DNA from: JBOGTC01 sp050692055
Lineage (GTDB): Bacteria; Chloroflexota; Limnocylindria; QHBO01
Direction of reading: 5' to 3'
Assembly (NCBI GenBank): GCA_050692055.1
Contig: JBOGTC010000075.1
Location: 12,306 to 76,305, forward strand
Length of the DNA: 64,000 nt
Under the pieces are notes generated by a model. That model had not been told where the DNA came from, did no database searches, and worked only from the letters and a program-made list of their open reading frames with translations. Positions 40,928-48,721 of this stretch are shown here, piece after piece (within the stretch, counting starts at the first letter, position 1; each line of letters starts with the position of its first letter). The position numbers and the translations under genes were made by a program.

Positions 40928-42353
40928 CGGCTCCTCCGGTCGCCGTCGCGACCGCGCCCCGGTCGCGGCTCGCAGTGAGTTGAGCCCACTCCTTCTGAAC
41001 GCGTTCGGGACCGACGTGCAGGTCTTCGGAGAGGTACTGGACCTCGAAGTCCTCCAGGGCCCGGTGGCCTGCACGCACGGCAATCCGTCGGAGATAGGAG
41101 CGGCGCAGGAGGTCCAGGTCGACCTCCGTGAGACCCATCTCCTCGACTCCACGAGGGATGACGATTCGCCGGCCGGGAAGGTCCGCGTCGCGCGTGCCCG
41201 TGGTCACCTCGATGCCCAGCTGACGAGCCAGGGTCAGCTGCGCGGTCGGATGCTTGCCGGCTCCGGTGTACTCGGTCTCCTGGACGACGATGATCTCGTC
41301 CTCGCCGTACTCACGCGCCAGAACCATGGCCGCGGCGAGCGACGTGTTTCCCGCCGGTCCGCGTTCGAGTCCCTCGAGATCGGCGAGTAGCTGCGTCGCG
41401 TAGAACACCTCGCCCTGCGTGACGGTCACGTACCGATCCAGGTAGCGCAGCCCGCGGGCGGCGTTGCGCGGGACGTCCACGCGATCCGGGTCCACGCTGA
41501 AGGGAAAACCGAATCCCGTGTGCCCGGTCGTGAAGGACTTCCGGTTGAAGTGCCTATCGCTCGCCATGTGCAGGCCGGTCAGATCGACGCTTGCCCCGAT
41601 GACGATCGTGCCGGCCGCCCCGGCGCTCCGCAGCCCACGCGCGGTTCCCGTGACATTCCCACCGCCCGAGTGCGTGATCACCGCGGCCGCCGGCGCACGG
41701 CCAAAGCGCTGCTGGCATTCGGTGCCGATCTCGTGGCCGAGCGTCTCAATGCCCAAAGTGGCGTACGGCGTGTAGAGGCTTGCGTTGAAGTAGCCGGTCT
41801 CCTCCAGCAGGCGTAGCTGGATGTAGAAGAGCTCGGGCCCAACCGTGAGCTGCCAGACCTCGGCCCCGTAGGCCTCGCATGCCCGGGTCTTCTCCAGGAC
41901 CTCGGGCTGGCCGCGACCCTGTGAGTCAAAGACCTCTTGGAGGATGAGCGCCCTGAGCCCGTAGATCGCGGCCTGCGAAGCCACGGCGGCTCCGTAGTTC
42001 CCGGATGTCGCGGCGATGACTCCCTCGAATCCGCCCTCGGCGGCCTGCGCCAGGCACAGCGAGGCGCGTCGCGCCTTGAAGCTGCCGGCGGCGTTGGCGG
42101 CCTCGTCCTTCACGACGATCCGGGCGCCATGTCCGGCCGGCGAGGATCGCCTTACCAGCTCGCTGATGCGGCTGAGCTCCCAGAGCGGCGTATCCCCCAC
42201 CTTGTGGGCGGCCTGGATCCGGCGCACGTCCTCGATGGCGTATGGCGGGCTCGTGGCCAGGCCCTCGTAGTCGAAGGCGATGCCGCCGGGCTGTTCGTAC
42301 CGCGCGTAGTCGATACCGGCTGAACGCCGCATGATCTCGCCCCGGCGAGCCAT
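40920..42353 (-). CDS. ortB: 2-amino-4-oxopentanoate thiolase beta subunit (PLP)
   Basis: The 477-residue protein is a fold-type II PLP enzyme. EAANAAGSFKARRASL contains the Schiff-base Lys (GSFK), VIAATSGNYGAAVASQAAIYGL is the Asn-Tyr pocket, and ITHSGGGNVTGTARGL is the phosphate-binding Gly loop. The N-terminal YARYEQPGGIAFDYEGL and the length fit OrtB, not threonine synthase. With OrtA it splits 2-amino-4-oxopentanoate with CoA to acetyl-CoA and alanine (D-alanine in the clostridial enzyme). The start at ATG 42353 is the first in frame; ortA ends 22 bases upstream. No OraSE or diaminopentanoate dehydrogenase gene is present. Confidence 0.82.
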   Translation of the reverse strand: MARRGEIMRRSAGIDYARYEQPGGIAFDYEGLATSPPYAIEDVRRIQAAHKVGDTPLWELSRISELVRRSSPAGHGARIVVKDEAANAAGSFKARRASLCLAQAAEGGFEGVIAATSGNYGAAVASQAAIYGLRALILQEVFDSQGRGQPEVLEKTRACEAYGAEVWQLTVGPELFYIQLRLLEETGYFNASLYTPYATLGIETLGHEIGTECQQRFGRAPAAAVITHSGGGNVTGTARGLRSAGAAGTIVIGASVDLTGLHMASDRHFNRKSFTTGHTGFGFPFSVDPDRVDVPRNAARGLRYLDRYVTVTQGEVFYATQLLADLEGLERGPAGNTSLAAAMVLAREYGEDEIIVVQETEYTGAGKHPTAQLTLARQLGIEVTTGTRDADLPGRRIVIPRGVEEMGLTEVDLDLLRRSYLRRIAVRAGHRALEDFEVQYLSEDLHVGPERVQKEWAQLTASRDRGAVATATGGAGG

Positions 42354-42375
42354 GATGGCCTCGTATGAGGACCGA

Positions 42376-42735
42376 TCAGCGCTCACCGCGAGGTGGCCCT
42401 TCGAGGGAATGGCGGGCTTCCCGGCCCAGCGCGAGAAGCTCCGGGATAGGGTTGCCAAAGTCGGCGGAGTTGCGCGGATTGACCGCGGTGAGGCGCCCGC
42501 TGACCTGGCGTCCGGCGAGCGTACGGATTGTCGCTTCGGCGTCCATCGATGCATCGGCAAGCAGAAAGCCGCGGATACGGGCCAGGAAGTCAACTGCGGC
42601 CGTATCGGCCGGAATATTGGGTGCGCGTTCGCCGGCACGGAGGACGATCTGCTGGACCTCGACCCACGACCCGGCCGGGACGCGGTCGCCCTCGGCTGGT
42701 GGCATCTGAGAATCCAACGACCCCTCCGAATCCAT
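42376..42735 (-). CDS. ortA: 2-amino-4-oxopentanoate thiolase alpha subunit
   Basis: The 119-residue protein matches OrtA throughout its core: GSWVEVQQIVLRAGERAPNIP, then ARIRGFLLADASMDAEATIRTLAGRQVSGRL and VNPRNSADFGNPIPELL, and an end in ALGREARHSL. OrtA is the small non-PLP partner that, with OrtB, makes acetyl-CoA and alanine from 2-amino-4-oxopentanoate and CoA. The N terminus is a little longer than usual; an ATG at 42705 (MPPAEGDRVPAG) may be the true start. The gene heads the eleven-gene minus-strand operon and lies 100 bases from the divergent flavoprotein gene. Confidence 0.85.
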   Translation of the reverse strand: MDSEGSLDSQMPPAEGDRVPAGSWVEVQQIVLRAGERAPNIPADTAAVDFLARIRGFLLADASMDAEATIRTLAGRQVSGRLTAVNPRNSADFGNPIPELLALGREARHSLEGPPRGER

Positions 42736-42762
42736 TCCGTTCGGTCGTTCTGGGTGTCACGT

Positions 42763-42792
42763 ACGATATCGCGCTCGTGGCTCTTGCGTCAA
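42763..42792 (-). promoter_or_regulatory. Candidate ort-operon promoter with overlapping palindrome
   Basis: On the minus strand TTGACG (42792-42787) and TATCGT (42768-42763) are spaced by 18 bases, a fair -35/-10 pair for ortA. The sequence TGCGT-CA-ACGCA at 42785-42796 is a palindrome covering the -35 box, so a repressor such as the XRE-cupin encoded at the operon end could bind there. It also lies in the upstream region of the divergent flavoprotein gene. Confidence 0.4.
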
Positions 42793-42835
42793 CGCATACA
42801 GTACAAGCTGAGAAGCGCACGGAGGACAGATTCAA

Positions 42836-44203
42836 GTGTCGGCAGTGGCGCAGAACCAGGCCCTGGCGTCCCTTTCTGAAGAGCTCCGAGGGCCACTCGT
42901 CCTTCCCGGCAGTGACGGTTACGAGGCCGCCAGGCTGGTGTTCAACGGGATGATCGACCGCCGGCCCGAGCTGATCGCCCAGTGCCGCGGGGCCTCCGAC
43001 GTCAAGGCGGTGATCGACTACGCGCGCGCTCATGATCTCCCCGTCGCGGTCCGCGGCGGCGGCCACAACGTGGCGGGCCACGGGACATGCGACGGCGGCG
43101 TGCTCATCGACTTCTCGGGCATGCGCACCGTGCGCGTGGATGCGCATTCGAACACGGTTCGCGCCGATCCAGGCTGCAACTGGGTCGACTTCGACGTCGA
43201 GAACGCCGTTCACGGCCTCGCAACGACGGGCGGGACGGTCGGCAGCACCGGCATCGCGGGGCTGACTCTCGGGGGCGGCCTGGGATTCCTGATGGGGTCG
43301 TACGGGCTGACCTGCGACAATCTCGTTTCCGCCGACCTGGTCACGGCATCGGGGGAGGTCCTGACGGTCAGCGAGCGAGACAATGCGGATCTCTTCTGGG
43401 GCATCCGCGGAGGCGGCGGCAACTTCGGCGTGGCGACCTCCTTCGAGTACCAACTGCACCCGGTCGGCACGCTGCTCGCCGGACTCGTGCTGTACGCGGA
43501 GGACGTTGCCCGCCAGGCGCTCGAGCTGTTCCGCGAGGTCTGTTCGACGGCGCCCGACGAGCTCTCGTGCGCATTCGTCATGCTGACGCTGCCTGACGGG
43601 CCGAAGGTGGCCGCCATCGCCGCCTGCTACAACGGCCCGATCCCCGATGGTGAGCGCCTGGTGGAGCCGCTTCGCACGCTTGGACCGCCGGTGGATGACG
43701 GCATCCGACCGATGCGCTACCCCGAGGTACAGCGCATCTTCGCGGAGATCCCGTTCGGGCTGCACAACTACTGGAAGGGCCACTTCCTCCGCGAGATGAC
43801 CGATGACGTCGTGAGCGCCACGATGGAGGCATTCGACACGATGACCTCCGAGCATTCGGCCATCCTGATCGAGGCCCCGCACGGAGCCGTGGGCCGCGTC
43901 CTCGCCGACGCCACCGCCTTCGGGCAGCGTGATGCTCGCTTCAACGCAAGCGCGCTCGCAATCTGGGAGCCCTCAGAGGATCCGGACCGCCATGTCGAAT
44001 GGAGCCGCACCTACGCCGACGCCATCGCTCCGTTTGCCAGCGGTGGCTACTTCAACTATCTGGGCCACGACGCATCCGCGGACGACGTCGCGGCCGCGTT
44101 CGGCCAGGAGCGCTTCAAGCGCCTGGTGAACCTGAAGACGAAATACGACCCGACCAACATGTTCCGGTTCAACCAGAACATCCGGCCGGCGACGGCAGGA
44201 TGA
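42836..44203 (+). CDS. FAD-linked oxidoreductase, BBE (berberine-bridge) type
   Basis: The 455-residue protein is a VAO-fold flavoenzyme. LPVAVRGGGHNVAGHGTCDGG carries the His of the 8-alpha-histidyl FAD link, and SYGLTCDNLVSADLVTASG carries the Cys of the second (6-S-cysteinyl) link, as in bicovalent BBE-like enzymes. TTGGTVGSTGIAGLTLGGG is the FAD pyrophosphate loop, and the end KTKYDPTNMFRFNQNI is the BBE C-terminal motif. It oxidises alcohols, sugars or amines with O2 or a carrier. GTG start at 42836 behind GGAGGAC. The LLM fragment follows with an ATGA overlap. Confidence 0.9.
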   Translation: MSAVAQNQALASLSEELRGPLVLPGSDGYEAARLVFNGMIDRRPELIAQCRGASDVKAVIDYARAHDLPVAVRGGGHNVAGHGTCDGGVLIDFSGMRTVRVDAHSNTVRADPGCNWVDFDVENAVHGLATTGGTVGSTGIAGLTLGGGLGFLMGSYGLTCDNLVSADLVTASGEVLTVSERDNADLFWGIRGGGGNFGVATSFEYQLHPVGTLLAGLVLYAEDVARQALELFREVCSTAPDELSCAFVMLTLPDGPKVAAIAACYNGPIPDGERLVEPLRTLGPPVDDGIRPMRYPEVQRIFAEIPFGLHNYWKGHFLREMTDDVVSATMEAFDTMTSEHSAILIEAPHGAVGRVLADATAFGQRDARFNASALAIWEPSEDPDRHVEWSRTYADAIAPFASGGYFNYLGHDASADDVAAAFGQERFKRLVNLKTKYDPTNMFRFNQNIRPATAG

Positions 44204-44289
44204 GGTTCGGCCTCCACCTGCCGAACTTCGGCCCGGCCGGGGATCCTGCGGTCCTCGCAGCGGTACGTTCTCGACAGCGACTGGGGTGA
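44200..44289 (+). pseudogene. Truncated N terminus of LLM oxidoreductase
   Basis: An ATG overlapping the flavoprotein stop (ATGA at 44200-44203) opens MRFGLHLPNFGPAGDPAVLA, the usual N terminus of luciferase-like enzymes, but the frame stops after 29 residues and no barrel follows. The coupling site of a former downstream gene has therefore survived deletion of its body. The nearby minus-strand LLM gene at 44306 begins with a different sequence and runs the other way. Confidence 0.65.
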
Positions 44290-44305
44290 GGTTCAGCCCC
44301 GTCGT

Positions 44306-45337
44306 TCAGCTACGCGGCGTCACCAACGGAAGCACCTCCTCGGCGAGGATGCGACGCGACTCTGCGGCGACGGCTGGATCCAGCCCTGGGAAATGGGCGC
44401 GAGCGACGTAGGTCCCGTGCTCGCTGAGTACCCCGGCGTACTCCAGGATTCGCTCCGTCACCTCCTCGGGCGTACCGGTGATCACCTGTCCGCGCAGCCG
44501 CTCGTCGTCCTGCGCAGACATCGCCGGCGGCCGCCTCCGCTCGCGTGACCCGCGCGCCGTGGCCATGTCGGCGTACTTCCAGCTCATGTACCAGGCGGCA
44601 TCGCGCACGCGCTCCCAAGCGTCGCCGTCGCGCCAGGCGAAAGTGGGCCGATAAAGGTTGGCGGTGATCGCGTCCGGGTCACGGCCGGCCGCCAGCGCCT
44701 CCTCTTGGACCCACGACATGCGCCGCGCGAGCCCGTCGGGCGATGCGGGCCCGGCAAAGTAGCCGTCCGCCAGGCGACCCACGCGTCGGACGGCGGGCTC
44801 GGCACCCGCGCCGAGCCAGATCGGCGGCCCGCCGGCCCGTGCCGGCTTGGGCGTCACGTGGAGCCCGTCGTAGCGATAATGCCGTTCGTCGCCCGTGACG
44901 AGGCCGTCCGACCAGGCCTGTCGCAGCACCGCCAAATGGCCCTCGAGCCGGGAGCCGCGCTCGCGCATCGGTACGCCGAAGGCGTCGAACTCCTCCTCCC
45001 GCCAGCCGATCCCGAGCCCGAGGATGAGGCGCCCGCCGGAGATGAGGTCGACCGTCGCGGCGTCCTCCGCCAGATGAAGCGGATCAAACATCGGGGCCAG
45101 GAGCACCCCGGTCCCGAGCCGGATGCGCGAGGTCCGGGCCGCGATGGCGGCGAGCAGCGGCAGCTGCGAGGGCATGTAGCCGTCGTCGACGAAGTGGTGC
45201 TCACTGGTCCAGACCGAGTCGAACCCGGCCGCCTCGACCTCCACGGCCATCTCGATCGCCTCGCGGTAGAGCTCCACATCGGTGCGCGGGTCGTCCGGGT
45301 GGTGCTGCGCCGTCAGGTAGCCGTAGCCGAGTCGCAT
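44306..45337 (-). CDS. LLM-class flavin/F420-dependent oxidoreductase
   Basis: The 343-residue protein is a luciferase-like TIM barrel: MRLGYGYLTAQHHPDD, EAAGFDSVWTSEHHFVDDGYMP, SRIRLGTGVLLAPMFDPLHLAEDAATVDLISGGR, LILGLGIGWREEEFDAFGVPM and GPPIWLGAGAEPAVRRVGRLADGYF. Residues resemble F420-type members more than luciferase, but the cofactor is uncertain. It lies apart from the ort operon and has no obvious partner, with GH36 divergent at 45377. Confidence 0.85.
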   Translation of the reverse strand: MRLGYGYLTAQHHPDDPRTDVELYREAIEMAVEVEAAGFDSVWTSEHHFVDDGYMPSQLPLLAAIAARTSRIRLGTGVLLAPMFDPLHLAEDAATVDLISGGRLILGLGIGWREEEFDAFGVPMRERGSRLEGHLAVLRQAWSDGLVTGDERHYRYDGLHVTPKPARAGGPPIWLGAGAEPAVRRVGRLADGYFAGPASPDGLARRMSWVQEEALAAGRDPDAITANLYRPTFAWRDGDAWERVRDAAWYMSWKYADMATARGSRERRRPPAMSAQDDERLRGQVITGTPEEVTERILEYAGVLSEHGTYVARAHFPGLDPAVAAESRRILAEEVLPLVTPRS

Positions 45338-45376
45338 CTCAACAGACTACCCGGCTCGACTGGCGCCGAGCATCCG

Positions 45377-46786
45377 GTGGCATGGCATGTAGCGGACGAT
45401 GACCGACTCGACTATCTTCGGCGCACCGGCCCGAGCGACGACGAGGCCACGACAACGGAGATCCAGGCAGTCCTCGAGATCGACCCGGCGAGCGCCCGGG
45501 TCCACGAGCACGGCTGGCAGTCGTGGACGCCGGCGTCGACCTACGGAGTGAATGAGCGCCCGCATCGGCGTCGCACCGACCGGAACGCGGTCATGCACAC
45601 CCACGGTGGATCAATGCCCCCGCGCGGCTTCAGCGCAGCCGGCCTCCTGGCCGTCGATCCAGGTAACGGAGCGCCGATCCACGTCTTCGCCGCCCGCGAT
45701 GGTCGCCGTGCGGTCCCGACGACCAGCGCCGAGCGCTCCGGCGACCGGCTCGTCGTCCGCGCAGACGGTCCCGTCGACCACCTCGAGGATGCCGGGCCGG
45801 GCGGAATTGAGGGCGCGCTCGCGCGCTGGTCGGACAACGTGGTGGCCGGCATGCAGCTGCCTCCGCCGCGGCCGGCGCCGACCGCCTGGTGCTCGTGGTA
45901 CCACTACTTCACAGAGGTGACCGAGGCCGACATCGACGAGAACCTGGCGGCGATGGAGGAGCTCGACCTGCCGATCGAGGTCGTCCAGCTCGACGACGGC
46001 TACCAGGCCGAGGTGGGCGACTGGGTGACGCTCTCGGATCGATTCGCCTCGCTCGAGGCGATGGCGCGTCGCATCCACGCCTCCGGGCGTCGAGCCGGGA
46101 TCTGGATCGCGCCCTTCCTCGTGGGCGAGCGGTCGGAGCTCGCTCGGCGCCATCCCGACTGGCTCGTGCAGAGCGGCACCGGACCAACAGATGCCGGCTG
46201 GAACTGGGACGAGGACCTGGCGGCGCTCGACGTCACGCACCCGGCGGCCGCCGCGTATCTTGCCGACGTACTCGGGACCATGCGCGGCTGGGGCTTCGAT
46301 TTCTTCAAGGTGGACTTCGTCTACGCCGGCGCGCTCGACGGCCAACGCAACCAACCGATCGACGGCCTCGAAGCGTACCGCATCGGCATGGAGCTGATCC
46401 GAGAGGCGATCGGCGACGCCTACCTGCTCGGCTGCGGCGCGCCGATCCTGCCGAGCATCGGTCTCGTCGACGCCATGCGCGTCAGCCCCGACACGGCCCC
46501 GACCTACGAGCCCAGCGACGGGAGCCTGTCCGAGCCGGAGGTCAGCCTCGCAATCGTCACCGGTGTCGCGCGCGCCTTCCAGCACGGCCGCTTCTGGATC
46601 AACGACGCCGACTGCCTCATCGTGCGGCCCGAGGTCGAGCGCCGCGAGGAATGGGCGGACCACGTCGGCCGCTACAGCGGCCTCCGAAGCTCAAGCGACC
46701 GCCTGCGCTCACTCGATGCCTGGGGCCTCGAGACGACCCGCCGCCTCCTGTCCGAACCGCCACCGCCAAGATTCGTCGACAGCTGA
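45377..46786 (+). CDS. GH36-like alpha-galactosidase, short N terminus
   Basis: The 469-residue protein has the melibiase barrel: PTAWCSWYHYFTEVTEADIDENLAAM, VVQLDDGYQAEVGDW, AGIWIAPFLVGERSELARRHPDWLV, GFDFFKVDFVYAGAL (KxD nucleophile) and LGCGAPILPSIGLVDAMRVSPDTAP (Cys and acid/base Asp region). It should cut alpha-galactosides in the cytoplasm. The N-terminal beta-domain is only about 150 residues, against about 250-300 in full GH36 enzymes, so it may be a compact variant or a trimmed gene. The GTG at 45377 was taken because the region is well conserved from about 45440. No transporter lies nearby. Confidence 0.8.
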   Translation: MAWHVADDDRLDYLRRTGPSDDEATTTEIQAVLEIDPASARVHEHGWQSWTPASTYGVNERPHRRRTDRNAVMHTHGGSMPPRGFSAAGLLAVDPGNGAPIHVFAARDGRRAVPTTSAERSGDRLVVRADGPVDHLEDAGPGGIEGALARWSDNVVAGMQLPPPRPAPTAWCSWYHYFTEVTEADIDENLAAMEELDLPIEVVQLDDGYQAEVGDWVTLSDRFASLEAMARRIHASGRRAGIWIAPFLVGERSELARRHPDWLVQSGTGPTDAGWNWDEDLAALDVTHPAAAAYLADVLGTMRGWGFDFFKVDFVYAGALDGQRNQPIDGLEAYRIGMELIREAIGDAYLLGCGAPILPSIGLVDAMRVSPDTAPTYEPSDGSLSEPEVSLAIVTGVARAFQHGRFWINDADCLIVRPEVERREEWADHVGRYSGLRSSSDRLRSLDAWGLETTRRLLSEPPPPRFVDS

Positions 46787-46797
46787 GCAGTCCGCAG

Positions 46798-46820
46798 GTC
46801 CCCCATGCGACGCGGGGGGC
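46798..46820. terminator. Possible bidirectional stem-loop between convergent genes
   Basis: CCCCC at 46800-46804 pairs with GGGGG at 46814-46818 across a nine-base loop, with one or two further weak pairs outside. It lies 13 bases past the GH36 stop and 25 bases before the end of the DUF3006 gene. There is no T run, so termination is uncertain. Confidence 0.35.
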
Positions 46821-46842
46821 AACGCGCACCACTCGACCGTGT

Positions 46843-47127
46843 TCAGTCGTCAGCTCTCTTGCCGAACCGGCCGCCTGATCGCTTCCGGAGCCGGCTGATG
46901 CGTCGCTGGATGTCATGGCGCCTCGTTTCGGTCTCATCGCGATCGAGACCGATGACTTCCAGCTCGCCGTCGCGCATCCTCACGAGCACGACCGATCCCT
47001 CCTCGACGCCGGCCGGCAGTCGATCGAGCGGGACGTGATGCTCGATCTCGTCATCGCCGACGAGTACGACCGCCAGCCCGTCGGTCAGGCGATCGACCAC
47101 ACCGCGCAGCGGATCATCAGCCGACAC
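46843..47127 (-). CDS. DUF3006 family protein
   Basis: The 94-residue protein has the DUF3006 pattern RGVVDRLTDGLAVVLVGDDE, EHHVPLDRLPAGVEEGSVVLVRM, and a basic Arg-rich tail (RRHDIQRRISRLRKRSGGRFG). It folds as a small beta-barrel, and members usually lie directly downstream of ComEC-like metallo-beta-lactamase genes, as here. The GTG at 47127 overlaps the MBL gene stop by 11 bases, so the two are made together. Function unknown. Confidence 0.82.
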   Translation of the reverse strand: MSADDPLRGVVDRLTDGLAVVLVGDDEIEHHVPLDRLPAGVEEGSVVLVRMRDGELEVIGLDRDETETRRHDIQRRISRLRKRSGGRFGKRADD

Positions 47128-48646
47128 AGGCGACCCCCTGGGCCTTGATGTCCGCCAAACGCGCGGAGGCAATGCCGTTCACGCGGTCCAGGTCATCGAC
47201 GGATCCGAACGGCCGCAGTGACGGAATCTCTGCGGCACGTACTGGTCCGATGTGGATGATCAGCTGCAGCTGCTCGTACGTCGCGGAGTTGATGTCCACC
47301 TGACCCGGGGCGCAGCCGCCCGTGACGGGTGGTGGCGGCGGAGGGGCGGCGATCGGCACCGGCGTGACGACCTGCGCCGGTGGCGTGCTGATCACCGGCG
47401 CTGACCGGGAGGTGGCAACGCTGTAGGTGGTCCCGTCGGTCCGGACGATGACCGTGCCATGCGTCGGCGTGCCGTAGATATCGATGCCTGCGCCCGCGAG
47501 CCTCGTGACCACCTCGTCGTGCGGGTGCCCGTACTGATTGCCGGCGCTCGCCGAGTAGACCGCGACCTGGGGCCGCACCGCGGCCAGGAACTCCGCACTG
47601 GTCGAGGTGTTCGATCCGTGGTGGCCGACCTGGTAGACCGTCGAGGCCAAGCCGGAACCGTGACGCGAGACGATGGCAGCCTCGACATCGGCCTCGGCGT
47701 CTCCGGTGAAGAGGAAGGAGACCGAGCCGTATGACACGCGAAGCGTGAGCATGTCGGTGTCGATATCACCGCTCAGGCTCGCCGGATGCAGGACTTGGAC
47801 CGTGAGCGAGCCCACCGTGGTCGTCTGTCCGGCGCGTGGCTCCTCGTAGGCCGCGTCCGAGCGCTCGATCGCGGAGAGCGCCCGCGAGAACGTCTGCGTG
47901 GTGTGCGACGTTCCGGGCATCCAGACCTCTGCCACCGCGAGGCTGTCCAGCACGCTGTCCAGCTGGCCGATGTGGTCGGCATGCCCGTGGGTGATCGCCA
48001 CGACGTCGAGCTCGGTCACGCCGGCGGCGGTCAGCAGCGGGACGACGTCATTGCGATCATGCCGTCCGGCGTCTATGAGCAGCGTCGCGTCGGGAGCCAC
48101 CAGGAGCGTCGCATCGCCCTGCCCAACGTCCAGGAAGTGCACGACGAGCTCGCCGCTGGTAGCCGTTACCGCCTCGCTCGGCTCAGATTCCGAAGGCGCG
48201 GGCGAAGGCGTGATAGTGGCACGAGGAGTGGGTGCCGCGGTCGGCTTCGAAGTCGGCGTAGGCGAAGAGAAGGATTGGCTCGGGCTCGAGGACTGGGACG
48301 GCTCAGTGAGTGCAGGAGCGGAGTGCGCCGGGGCCGACGCCGATTGGTCAGACGGGGCCCTGATTCCGTAGCTAGCGACGGCGAGCGGCAGGGAGATTGC
48401 CAGCAGCAGCAGCGCTGCAAAGCGCAGCGGCGTGGCGCGCAGTGCAAACGGCACGAACCCGAGGAACGGATGACGGAGCAGTCGATCGACGACTGCCGGT
48501 CGTCGCCATGCCACCAGGAGGACGCCGACCGCCGCGAGGAGCAAGAGCGGGCCGATCAAGACGAGCACCGCCAACCCGACCATCAGGCCGATGACGAGGC
48601 CTGTCCGGGCAAGCGGCGACGACGGTAGGCGCGGGAGACGAGCCAC
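47117..48646 (-). CDS. ComEC-like MBL protein with membrane anchor and C-terminal HhH (ComEA-like) domain
   Basis: The 509-residue protein has three or four N-terminal membrane helices (about 15-45 and 70-92), a Ser/Pro/Thr linker (about 95-165), and an MBL domain of the ComEC type: VVHFLDVGQGDATLLVAPDATLLIDAG, AITHGHADHIGQLDSV (HxHxDH) and VGHHGSNTSTSAEFLAAVRPQ. After a Pro-rich linker, residues about 445-505 are a helix-hairpin-helix pair like ComEA (VDINSATYEQLQLIIHIGPVRAAEIP, DDLDRVNGIASARLADI). It lacks the ComEC channel domain. The MBL and HhH parts are probably extracytoplasmic and could bind and cut DNA. It is coupled to the DUF3006 gene. Confidence 0.85.
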   Translation of the reverse strand: MARLPRLPSSPLARTGLVIGLMVGLAVLVLIGPLLLLAAVGVLLVAWRRPAVVDRLLRHPFLGFVPFALRATPLRFAALLLLAISLPLAVASYGIRAPSDQSASAPAHSAPALTEPSQSSSPSQSFSSPTPTSKPTAAPTPRATITPSPAPSESEPSEAVTATSGELVVHFLDVGQGDATLLVAPDATLLIDAGRHDRNDVVPLLTAAGVTELDVVAITHGHADHIGQLDSVLDSLAVAEVWMPGTSHTTQTFSRALSAIERSDAAYEEPRAGQTTTVGSLTVQVLHPASLSGDIDTDMLTLRVSYGSVSFLFTGDAEADVEAAIVSRHGSGLASTVYQVGHHGSNTSTSAEFLAAVRPQVAVYSASAGNQYGHPHDEVVTRLAGAGIDIYGTPTHGTVIVRTDGTTYSVATSRSAPVISTPPAQVVTPVPIAAPPPPPPVTGGCAPGQVDINSATYEQLQLIIHIGPVRAAEIPSLRPFGSVDDLDRVNGIASARLADIKAQGVACVG

Positions 48647-48721
48647 GGAACCAATCTGAGGCTGGCTCGTGACAGCTTGTATGGCGCAATAGTCAGTGCG
48701 ATCGTCCGGGCCGATCCGAGG

